This document shows, piece by piece, positions 29,801 to 39,631 of a DNA stretch of 64,000 nt. Where the stretch lies: contig JAVTLE010000014.1 in the NCBI GenBank assembly GCA_033439295.1, positions 3,410,001-3,474,000 on the forward strand, written 5' to 3'. A model generated the notes under the pieces. It saw nothing but the letters and a program-made list of their open reading frames with translations, did no database searches and was not told where the DNA came from. The stretch is from Deuterostichococcus epilithicus (Eukaryota > Chlorophyta > Trebouxiophyceae > Prasiolales > Stichococcaceae). Numbering within the stretch: the stretch's first letter is position 1; every line of letters begins with the position of its first letter. Position numbers and translations under genes: made by a program.

Positions 29801-32155
29801 AACGACAGGGGAATGGCTCGGTTGCTTGTGTCGTGTCTTGTCGTGTCGTGTCTTGCGCCTCTGCTCCTGCTGCCGCTGTCACTCTCTGCTGCAGGTGTGT
29901 GTCATCTGCTGCAGTACATGGCAATCAACAAGGCGCAGGCTGGGAGAAATTCATTCTGCGGGCTTCAGCGCCGCCCCAAGGCACAGCGGGCATTCACAGT
30001 GGCACCTACCTCTCGCAGGATCTCCTGGCCGACGGTGCCCTGCCCCGCAATGGTGTACGGGTCGTCATACGGCGCGATGAACACGCGGCACTCCTGCTTT
30101 GACCGCTCCTGCACACCCAGACGACCCCATGTCAGTGGGCCACCGTAGTGCAGCGACGGTCCTGGAAGCGCTCCTGCGCACGGCTTCCAGCTCTGGAGAT
30201 GGCGGCGAGGACGTGCAGTGGCCATGACAAGCAAAGTGCACTGCATGCCTAAAGTACGACTGGAATGACGGCAGCTCGGCAGCGCCAGGCGGTTGGGCGC
30301 ATATATCTGTGCGCCATGAGTAGGACGTGCAATGCAGGTTGCACATCAAGTCAAAACACCCCAGGGTCATCCTCACAACCAGGGGCAGAAGTGTGTCACG
30401 ATGTGTGACTCGCCGTGCAACTTTGAGGTTTGCACTGGAATCACACAGGACCAAAGGGTGAGACATAGGTTTCAAAGAGTCGAAGAAGTTCACAAACCTG
30501 GGCGTAGGCCTGCGTCTCGGTGTAGGACTCGCCGTGCAGGTGCACGGTGCCGCCAAGGGCAAGCACCGAGTCCACCTTGATCTGCGGTGTCGTCGTCGGC
30601 ATGCAGATGAGCGCGTCGCAGCCCTGCACACATGACAAGTCCAAAGCGGTCGACGGGGCTCAGTCGTCAGACGAGTGGGGCAGCACCCCTAAACTAGAGC
30701 CCGGCCCAGGACGAGCATGCGGGTCCGGCCTCCAGTCTGTGCATGTCAAGTGGATAGGCTCTGGCGATCCAGTCTGGCGGGCAGTGTCAACGAGAGCAGG
30801 CGGCCGAACACGGCACCTTTGGAAGGGCGACACCTTTGCGGGAGATTTGCAAAATTCTGCCAGCGGGCACGAGAGACTTTGCGACTGAGCATGTGCATCA
30901 CGGCGTCAGCGCACCAGCTCCCGGGCGGCGAGGGCAACGCCCTGCGCGTGGTTTCCAGCGGAGGAGCAGATGACGCCACGCGCCAGCTCCTCAGCCGACA
31001 GCTGCGCCATCTTGTTATACGCGCCCCGCAGCTTGAAGGAGAAGACCTGCAAACGGGTCCAGGGAACGCCTTTGGCAGGTTGCATTGTGCGCTTTTGAGG
31101 CGTGCAGCACGACGTGACGGTCGGCGGTGGCGCAGGCATCTCGGTGACAGGCGCGGGCCAAGCACGAGCCGCAGGCCGCCCCAATTGAGTCTCCGCGCGC
31201 TGGGCGCAGGCTGCCACTGACGGCAGCCAGGCAGCCGATGCCGTCAAAGGGACCCAGCCTGGTTTGAATCGGACTCATGGGGTCTGGCCCGGCCGGCCGG
31301 TCCTGATGCTCACTTGCTGCAAGTCCTCGCGCTTCAGCAGCAGTGTGTTCCCGAGCTGCGCGCTGAGCTGCCTCGCCTTCTCGAGCGGCGTCTGCTTCTG
31401 TAAACAACGCATGGCACCAATGCACCGTCAGTGTCGATATCAGGGTCAGGATCTGTGACGCTGACATGGGCAAGTTATGCATGCGAGTGTCAAGGCAGGC
31501 GGCGTCTCGAATGATGGCACGCACCGCAACTTCGTAGACCCTTGCCCGCAGGATCTGCCTGAGATAATCGTTCGCAGCCGATGCCGGCGTGCTCCAGTCA
31601 ATTGCGGGACAGCCGGTCGAGCTCTGCACGCAAACCGCATTCAAAGGATCAGCAGATGCTGCAAGGTTGGTACATGTTAGCCTGCAACTGAAAGCAACCT
31701 AGAGCTCTCTGACAAGTCTCGAAGACGCATGCTGCTGCTGCACTCGCCTGGCACTCTGGCCGCGTGCAGCCGCTGCAGCGGAACGATTCCGCAGGCTCCC
31801 CGGGGTCAGAATGCCGATTGATGGGCCCCAGCTCGCCAGGCGGCAGCTTGAACGCTTCTGGAGCCCATTCGTCGTCCTCTGCCAGCAAGAATGCGCCATT
31901 TCCCGGAGCAGCTGCCAGGTTTGGTGCTGGTGCCGAGAGCTGCTCTGCTGCGGTTGCTGCGGCTTGAACGGCGCGCGGCCGGCTGCATGCATGCGAATGG
32001 CCTACTGACGAGCTGCAGAATGTAGAACCAGTCGCATCAGAGCACGGTCGCGAGCTGGGAAGGTGTGGTCGTGCGATCGCCTCCGTCGGCTGAGCCTGTG
32101 ACAGTCTCGTCCGCTCGACCAAGCCTGGGCTGCGCCAAAGCGAGACTTGCAACAT
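26811..32155 (-). CDS. OMR1: Threonine deaminase (threonine dehydratase), plastid type
   Basis: PLP enzyme converting threonine to 2-oxobutanoate, the committed step to isoleucine, expected in the plastid. Exon 1 (31748-32155) starts [17 protein letters not shown] and gives a Ser/Ala/Arg-rich transit-like leader. Exon 2 (from 31623) carries [16 protein letters not shown]. The catalytic domain shows [19 protein letters not shown] (31.3 and 31.2 kb, with the Schiff-base lysine), [28 protein letters not shown] (30.6 kb), [16 protein letters not shown] (30.1 kb), the glycine loop [15 protein letters not shown] (29.7 kb), and [14 protein letters not shown] and [13 protein letters not shown] (29.0-28.6 kb). 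Two C-terminal ACT-like regulatory domains follow, with [12 protein letters not shown] (27.7 kb) and [13 protein letters not shown]...LFHYR (27.2 kb), as in isoleucine-inhibited plant and bacterial enzymes. It ends [10 protein letters not shown]; stop 26811-26813. The first intron appears to use a GC donor. A cysteine cluster spans the first exon junction. Confidence 0.93.
27330..27373 (-). repeat. 22-bp tandem duplication in threonine deaminase intron
   Basis: GGCCAGAAGGGCGACAGCTC at 27330 repeats at 27352 as GGCCAGAAGGGCAGCAGCTC. It lies in the intron splitting the second ACT-like domain (between ...DERIFQ and VEFPERRG). Confidence 0.8.
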
Positions 32156-32683
32156 GATTGTTAGTCGACCACCTACAAACCGGGCGACTGCATCACCCGG
32201 GTCTCCTTTCTGGGTTGCACCAGACTAAAAGGTCCGACCTCACACTGCAATGGAGCTCACTACGGTACAGCGGGAATGGTTCAGTTCAGTCTATTTTTAT
32301 ATGTCGTTGCGTCTGCAGGTCAGACTGCAGAATGGAGATTGGTTGCGGGATCCTCCCGACTCGCAAGTTGTCACGGCGCCGCCACAGGTTTGGGAGGTGG
32401 TGCACCGGGGAACTGCTTTCGACAGTGTGTCTGCGTGTGTCTGCATCAGGCATTGTCCTACATGCCAAGCTCGAGAACTGACTGAACCGATGGGCGCCGA
32501 CAAGACAAGCCGGATTCGATGACATTGCATACAGTCTGCCTCATGCGCTGGCATGTGCTGCCAGCCCGCTTGAATTCGGCTGATGCGACGTCAAGCCGTC
32601 TCGGCAGCAGGCTGGCGCAACATGGCGCACATGAGTCACAGTGAAGCTTTGGAATACAGATTCGTGCCCTGACTCCCCAAGAT
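32156..32683. other. Intergenic region between two minus-strand genes
   Basis: Lies between the start of threonine deaminase and the stop of the mTERF-HA gene. It should contain the threonine deaminase promoter and the mTERF-HA 3' untranslated region. A plus-strand frame at 32250-32522 has no recognisable content. Confidence 0.5.
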
Positions 32684-33034
32684 TCAAGGCTGCGCTGCGC
32701 CGCTTGGCACGGCGCCGGCCGGCGCCGAGGGCGCGGCAATGTCTGCTCCCAGGGCTCGCAGCTGCGCCTGCCGCGTCGCTGGCAGCTTGCCGCCGCGCCA
32801 CAGCACCATCTGGTGGCCCAGCCAGTCCGCCAGCACGCCGATATCCTGCGGCACCTGTGCGCCGCCGAGCAAATTTCGTTCTCGCGGCGTGCATTCAAGC
32901 TCATGGACGTGCCCCTTTGTCGCCACAAGCCGGTTCGCACTGTCAAGGGTTTGCTTTCATCAGAAGTCCAACAGCTTCCAGCAGACATGTGAACGGCTCA
33001 TGCAGCTGGGCTGTTTCGGATCAGCAGCAGCAGC

Positions 33035-33090
<56 letters not shown>

Positions 33091-36000
33091 GGAGGCACCT
33101 GGCAGTGGCCATGGCGGCGGGCGAAGGCCACGAGGTGCGCAAAGCAGGTGGCCCAGCGCGCCTCAGACCCCGTCAGCGGCTGGTCCCACCGCACACCGAG
33201 CTTGTCCAGCAGCGTCGCCTGCTGTGGCGCCAGCAGCCCTGCACAGCAGCACACCAGGATGACGGGAGACTCATCACGGCCTGGACTCGCCAAGTGGCTT
33301 GTGCAGCGCACCGGCAGGCCGAAGTCGTGGCCCAACACAGGCTGATCGGACGGAGAGCTCGGCGATGGCGCAGCAAGCGAGGACGCCGCCGACTGCACAC
33401 CGCACCGAGCTCCTGAGGACCAGGCATCACACAGCGCTGTGCAAGCAGGCGAAACCAGCCACCATCCAGACAGTGACCAAGCAACTAAAGCTGCCGCAGC
33501 CCCGTACCTAGCGCGCGCAGGCCCTTCTGGTGGGCGAGCCACTCGCGCAGGGCGGCGGTCGGCAGCGCTGTGCGGGCGGCAGGGGCGCGCCGCGTGGTGT
33601 GCGCCAGGCGCTCGTACTGCGCCGCCCACAGGCTGGGCCGCATCGCCACCACCTGGTCCGACAGCATCCAGGTGATGCCTGCGCGCAGGGCAGCTTACTT
33701 TGACGTCAATTTGATGTCATTTTGATGTCAGGAGGTCTGCCTTGGCCGCAGGGAGCACCAGGGGGAGTGCTGGTGCTGCATGGTAGCAAACGCTTGGGGC
33801 GGGTACAGATGCAGCTTGCGAGAGCCAGGAGGTCGCTGCAGGCACTGCACTCTCCGATGGCAGCACAGGTCGCCACGGCTCCAGCCTCACGGCTGCAAGG
33901 ACTGGCGCGCTGCCCGGCCGCGCACCGAGCATGGTCAGGTAGCGGAAGTGCGCGCTGGGCAGGCGCCGCTGCTCCACCAGCACCTTCTGCGTCAGCACCC
34001 ACCGCCGCACCGCCACAGGGCTGGGCCGCCACAGCCACATCGCCGCCTGCGCGTGCTGAGGCGGCGCGGGCTCCAGCCGTGGCGCCGCGGCGGCCGGCGG
34101 CCGCCCGGCGCGGCGGCGCCGCCGCGTCGCTGCCGGCCGCTGCTGCCGCGGGCGCGGGTTGCGGCGGCGGCGGCGGCTGGCCCGCCTTAGCGCCGCCTGC
34201 CNGGCCTGTNGCCCGGGCTGACAGGGCCAGGGCGGCGGCGNCGACGCCGCGCAACAGCCGCCGGTGACGAAGTGCGCGGCCGCGTGCGCCTGCGCCAGCC
34301 ACTCTGCCGGGGAAGCGGTGTCCATGTCCACACCCGCCAACAACAGCATCGACAGGCGCTCCTGCGGCAGCCTGCGCGGCAGAATGGCAACGCTTGCTCG
34401 GAAGTTCCGGGGCAGCAAAAGAGCCAGTGGCTGCGTCGTTTGCAGCTCTGATACCGCTGTCGAAAGGACTGGTCAGTCAAAAGAACTTCCCAAAGCAAGG
34501 CATGCAACACACGACACGTCGATGGACCTTCCTTCTGGGTGCACACGAGTGGGCTTCGAAGCCAGCGGCTTGGCACAGCGACCTTTTGAGATCTGGCCCT
34601 GGCCTTGCAATGTAGAAGGGCACACCCAACACAACCCACCTGTTGTGGCGCCACAGCCAGCGCTGCTTGGCGAGCCAGAAGCCGGTGCCTGGCTCCAGGG
34701 ACGCCAGCCGCAGCGCAGCGCGCCGCTCGGCGATCACCTCCGCAGTCGTCAGCGCGCCCGCGCCGCCCGAGCGGACCAGCGACGGGCGGCCCGGCTTGCG
34801 TGGCAGCGCCTGCGCCCGGCACAATGGCTTACACAGAGGCGGGGGGGCTTGATGCAGGGTTCTCTGAAACCTTCCAGTGGGCTCGAACACACGGCCAGGG
34901 GACCGGGCGGAAGATCAGTAAGAAAACCCGCAACTCCATGCAGGAGACTGACAGGGCGCCTTCATTGATCGTGTGAGCAGGCCGCGACCTGCTGCCTGCC
35001 ATCCTCAATTTAGGGGATTCTCAGGGTTTCAAATGTGTTCTCAGGATTTCAATCGGGTTCTCAGGGTTTTAATCGGGTTCGCGTTATCCTGCTATCTGCC
35101 TGGAGCAGCTGCGTCAGACAGGCCTCACCAGCGAGGATTGCGGCCGGCGGGGGCGCAGCTGCGCGCTGCTGTTCTGCACCGGCAGGCCCGGCAGGCGCCC
35201 GCGCAGCAGGTGCTCGAACCGCAGCGGCTTCCTCTCCTGCACAGCGCACGGCAACCCGGCTTCACACCCTCTGATATGACACCGACTTGGGCATCTCGAT
35301 GCTGTGGACGCTCAGGGTTGTTCGCCTGGGTTGACACGTGCCGTCAGCATCGGAGCAGCATAAACAAGATGCACAAACGACCAGAAAAACTCTGCCGCCA
35401 CATAAGAAACTCAGGTCGAAAGACTGCTGCACGCATTCCAGGTGGGGCGAGCCCCACCCGCTCGGCTGTCGCAGAGACCAGCGCGGCCACGTCAGCGGGG
35501 AGAGTGCGGCGGGTGCGCTCCACGACAAAGAGCACCCGGCCCAGCCGAGTCATCCACCGCCGGTCCTCCTGCCTGCCGTCCTGCAGTTGCAAAGACACAC
35601 CTCCTCTGGCGGTGCAGCTCGGTGCATAAGCGGACCAAACATGCATGCTAGGCCTGTGCGACGCATTGGAGGCTGCAAGCTGTAATGGCACCCTTTCTGG
35701 CAAGCGGGTCAGGTCGACTGAATGGCAGAAGCCGCCAGCATGCACTGGCAGCTGGAGCAGTAGCCCTTTGCATGTGTGGTGCGCGCGCTCAGGCACGGCC
35801 TCAAGTGGGACGCCGGCGCGTCGCATGGTTGCACTAGGCCTGTGGCGTCGACAGGAGCCGCACCTCGGGCTGCCAGGAGACGCCGATGGCATTGAGGCGG
35901 TGCTCCGCCACCGGCTGCAGCAGGCCGCGGGTGCGCAGCTCCCGCTGCAGCTGCACCCACAGCGCCAGCTCCCTCGCTGTGCGGCCGCCGCGTGCGCCCC

Positions 36001-38893
36001 AATCCGCGCCGCACCTGCAGAAGGGTGGGCGGCAGGAAGCTCGGCACTGACTGGCCTGGGCATGTGGTCACCTGGCCATGGCGAGGGCGCCAGCCGTGAC
36101 GATCAACCAATTTCTACTGCCTAGGGGCAAACAGCGGCACAGTGCAAAGGTGACAGCGTAGCCCCTGTGAGGGCGCTGCGCCGCCAACAGCAAGGGACGC
36201 ACACGTCAGTCGAAACCCAAGCCGAAGCGAAGCCAAGCCAAGCCAAGCCAAGCCAAGCCGAAACCATGTCAATTCCAAGCCAGGCTAAGCCAAAGCCAAA
36301 GCCGAGCCGAAGCCGAGCCAAAGCCGAAGCCGAGCCGAAGCCGAGCCAAAGCCAACTCAAACCCAAGCCAACGCCAAGCCATGCCAAAGCCAAGCCAAAG
36401 CCNNNGCCGAGCCGAAGCCTTGCCGAAGCCAAGCCAAGCCGAGCCGAGCCGAGCCGAAGCCATGCCAAGCCAAGCCCGAGCCGAANCCGAGCCAAAGCCG
36501 AGCCATAGCCAAGCCAAAGCCAAGGCAAGCCGAAGCCGAGCCGAAGCGAAGCCAAGCCAAGCCAAACCAAAAAGAAGGGCCAGAACTGCACCAGCCGGGC
36601 GCCTGGGGGCCGAGGCCTGGGTCGTCGTCATCGTCCAGCCACAGCAGCCAGTCCAGCAGCTGGTCGAAGTGCACCTCCCAGTCGTCCGTGATCTGCGCCA
36701 CCTCCCCGAACTCGAAGCCCAGCCCCTCCAGGATCTGCGGCGGGCAAGCGGTAAGGGTGTCAGCGTCATTAATGCCTGAGATGCAACACCCTGATTGGCG
36801 CTTTGGGTGAAGGCATGCCCTAGTAGACGGTGTTGTGACAAAACCCTCGAGCAGGACGTCCATGCACCGCCATTCTGGTCCTCGCATGGCAGCTGTCAAG
36901 CTGCAGCTGTCCACATGGTGGGAGCACGCACGGGGCAAACACACAGGACAAGAGGCGCGTAAAAGCAGACGACCTCAACACTGCCAGCGCTCTCGAGATG
37001 GACAACTGACTTCTTTTCAGAAGAGGCCCGAAAAGAAGCCAGATGATGCACCTGCTGCCGCTCCTCCGACATGGTGCCCTGGGCGCGGGACACCCGCATG
37101 CGCTTCATCCATGGCCCCAGCTCCGGCATCTCCTCCCACTCCTTTGTTGCCAAACAAAACAACAAATCACAGTGCTGTCGACCGGCTGCGTTTTTCAAAG
37201 TCGCAAGTCCATCCGGCAGTCGCAGACCCTTGCGCCTCGGCTGCTGGAAGACACCGCCCTCCCCTGCCAGCACGGATGGTGCTGTGCAGATCTGGAGGAC
37301 ACATTGTGTGGTTTCTGCTGCGCTGCTAGTCTGAGTCCAACTGCCGTGGGACTCGCCTCTGGAACGTTGACGTGGCCGAAGCGGAAGCGGAAGGCTGCGA
37401 GGCTGACGACGCGCCGGTCGAAGCGGTCGTTGTGTGACGGCTTGCACAGCAGCACCTGTGGCAGCTCTACCAGCAGCTTTGCCACCTCGCCTGCGACACA
37501 GGACAGGACGAGTCACTGTCAGAGACCTGAAATCTGCAGTGACAGCTCGGTGCACCAACCCGACCACGCTGTGGCATGCGACCTGCGCAAACTGCTTAGT
37601 CCCGCTTGCATGCAAGCAAACAATGTCTGAACTGCGAGGAGTTCCCCCACCTCTCACAAGGCCGCACTCCGACAGCAGGTGCTCGGTGACGCTGCGCACG
37701 TTGCGCTCCACGCGCGAGCGGCGGCGGCGGTCGATGAGGGGGCGCCCTGCGGGGGTGACGCGCCACACGATGGCGGCCTGCACCGTCTCGTCCACCTGCT
37801 CCCGCGGGATGCCCAGCCCCAGCAGGTACTCCTCCAGGCTGCCTTCCTGCATGCAGCAGACACACCAAGAGTCAGTGACGGCCATCGGACATGGCGACAT
37901 GCGGGCAGGCCAGCGGGCCCGTGGCTGGGCGCAAGCAGCACTGCGATCTCTGCGGCTTGCTGCAGCACCGCCAATTGCCTCATACTCATTGGATGTGACT
38001 GTTCTGATGCACAACTTTGCACGATGCTGCCGCCGGCCCGGCCGGCGGCGGGCAATTCAGCGACAGGCGCCGTGGGGGAGGAAGACCATTCAGACATCGC
38101 CCACCTCCCAGGGGTCGGGCTGGTTGCTGCGCGGGCGGTCGCGCCGCGGCTTCTCCAGCGGCCTGTTCTCCATGACCAAGTGGGGGAAGATCTCCTCGCC
38201 CCAGCCCTCTCCGCGCCGCTCGAAGCGAAAAATGAGCTCTGTGGCGGGTAGCAGGCTGTCGCTGGTGCTGCTGCTGTGCGATACGGCGGCGGCGCCGCCA
38301 TCTGCGGGCGATTCGCCGGCGCCAGCGGCTGCAGTGGCTGTGCCCGGCAGGCCTGCGGAGGATGATGCGCCTGTGCCTGCTGTCGGCGCTGCTGCCGCCG
38401 CCGCGAAGGGTGTGTAGTCCACTAGCTCCAAGTCCTCAAACAGGTCCTCGATGCCGGAGGCATTGGAATCTCGCGGCTGCGGAAGCTGCTGTGGCAGTTG
38501 CACGTGCTGCTGCGGCGGCGCGAGCGGTGCGCCCCTGTGCAAACGAGCCGCTGGCACCTGCTGCAGCACTGGGTGGGCGCCGGCGCTCTGCTGCGCCAGC
38601 GCCTGCTGCTTGAGCGCGGGCTGCGAGTGGGACACTCGCACCTGCGTACTGGGCTGCGCCGGCTTTGCTACCTGCATTCGATCAGCGCAATGCTGCGGCA
38701 GCGGCTGCGCGATGCTGCTGGGCTGCAGGCCGGGCTGGTGCTGCTGAGGGGCCTGCAAGTGCTGCCGCTGCACCTGGGGCTGCGGGTGCGGTTGCGGCTG
38801 TGGCTGCGGCTGCCGGGGTGACGGCAGCGCAGACCGCCGCATCTGCTGCAGGCGCTGCGCACTGAGATGTGATGCTGCTGCTGGGGCTGCCAT
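32684..38893 (-). CDS. mTERF-like plus helicase-associated (HA) repeat protein
   Basis: Predicted nucleic-acid-binding protein, probably organellar. Resolved exons: 38105-38893, 37651-37846, 37357-37490, 37052-37141, 36592-36734, 35864-36014, all in phase. Start: first ATG (MAAPAAASHLSAQRLQQMRR), a basic targeting-like leader, then a Pro/Gln-rich region. Exons 2-3 carry mTERF-type helices (LLGLGIPREQVDETVQAAIV; ECGLVRGEVAKLLVELPQVL). Exons 3-6 read as HA modules (FRFRFGHVNVPE, EMPELGPWMKRMRVS, ILEGLGFEFGEV; LALWVQLQRELRTRG...LNAIGVSW). More modules follow at 35.6-33.5 kb, less certain in their joins, then ALREWLAHQKGLRALGTG, ATLLDKLGVRWDQPL, LVAFARRHGHCQ and VLADWLGHQMVLWRGGKL, ending ALGADIAA...GAAQP, stop 32684-32686. 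No helicase core is visible. The exon 3 donor is GC. Undetermined bases lie near 34202-34241 (apparently coding) and in the repeat intron at 36.4 kb. Two adjacent genes remain possible, but no internal start is evident. Confidence 0.7.
33022..33088. repeat. CAG/CTG microsatellite next to a donor site
   Basis: About 67 bases of CAG units with two TAG interruptions. On the coding (minus) strand this is a CTG run starting about 10 nt after the donor that follows ...RRHGHCQ in the mTERF-HA gene (intron begins at 33098). The next exon resumes VPQDIGVLADW. Confidence 0.92.
33697..33733. repeat. Three TGA(C/T)GTCA units
   Basis: TTTGACGTCA, TTTGATGTCA and TTTGATGTCA follow each other in an intron of the mTERF-HA gene. 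The first contains a palindromic TGACGTCA, the core of CRE/bZIP sites. Function inside an intron is not established. Confidence 0.5.
35004..35085 (-). repeat. Short tandem repeats of a TTCTCAGGGTTTCAA-type unit
   Basis: Units of about 20 bp (GGGTTCTCAGGGTTTTAATC and variants) recur about four times. They lie in an intron of the mTERF-HA gene upstream, in plus coordinates, of the exon encoding RKPLRFEHLLRGRLPG. Confidence 0.7.
36213..36568. repeat. Imperfect (AAGCC/GAGCC)n pentanucleotide tract
   Basis: About 350 bp of AAGCC, GAGCC and AAAGCC units with four undetermined bases (36403-36405, 36486). It lies in the intron between the mTERF-HA exons ending ...GPQAPG and starting CGADWGARGG. The tract keeps all frames open and creates long artefact ORFs. 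Confidence 0.93.
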
Positions 38894-39631
38894 GCCAGCG
38901 CCCCAGAAGCGGCCTAAGTCAATCGCGGCAGGCGTTCTGGCGAGAGAAACTTCCAACAGCGCACCAGGCCCGGCAACTTGGTCGCCTGAGGATGTTCTTA
39001 AAAGGACAGTAGACCTGGATCCTTGTCCGCAATCGCAGCGCGTCCGCAGGACGACACCACTCGAGTCGAGATAATTCAGTCGTGCGCCCAAGGCCTAAGC
39101 GGGGTGCTCCATTTCGGCAGGCCTGACTCTAAACGCTAGCCGAATCAACACATGCCAGTCGGCCTTGCTTGCGCTGGCAATGCGACTCGCCACACTGCCC
39201 AAATCAATCTTGATCCTGCTTTCGCGGCAAAATCCAGAGTGGGGCCAGGGTAATGAAGTGTATCTCTCAACTGTATCGTACGCCTGGGACAGGTGGCAAG
39301 AGGGCGTGCTTGCCCTTGACGCTGCGCAAGCGTGTGTCGCATTCGGTCAAACTTAGGGTCTAGCTCTGAGGTCCTAGCAAGATAGTTCTTTCCGTCGGCT
39401 CGTGCCGGTGGTGACAAATTGGCGTTACGCGAAGTTCAGGCGGGAACATCTTGTGAAGCCCCCCAAGTTCCTGTAGACTTGTGTGACGACTTCAGAAACA
39501 TGAAGGTGCGTGTGGTGAGCCTCTCAACGGCTCAGAGTCGACGAGCAATGCCGACAGCCGGTCCTGGATCTACGCTTGTAGCATAAGCGACCCGGGGGCT
39601 GCGTCAGCGCCCTGCACAGCGGGCGCCACCA
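38894..39631. promoter_or_regulatory. Divergent mTERF-HA / WD40-RRM intergenic region
   Basis: 738 bp separate the two divergent ATG codons. The minus-strand frame stays open to 39091 but only from a TTG codon, so it is taken as 5' untranslated sequence. No defined promoter element is claimed. Part of it may be 5' exons of the plus-strand gene (ATGAAG followed by GTGCGTG near 39500). Confidence 0.45.

Noticed and set aside
32739-33416. Plus-strand Ala-run ORF
   Set aside because: Shadow of the HA-gene 3' exons and of the CAG repeat on the other strand.
36121-36591. Long ORFs in the AAGCC tract on both strands (Leu/Trp/Gly/Arg-rich and Lys/Pro/Ser-rich)
   Set aside because: They are products of the pentanucleotide repeat, open in all frames, and lie in an intron of the mTERF-HA gene whose flanking exons join in phase.
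38894-39091. N-terminal extension of the mTERF-HA protein to 39091
   Set aside because: It would start at TTG; the first ATG is at 38893 and begins a plausible targeting leader.
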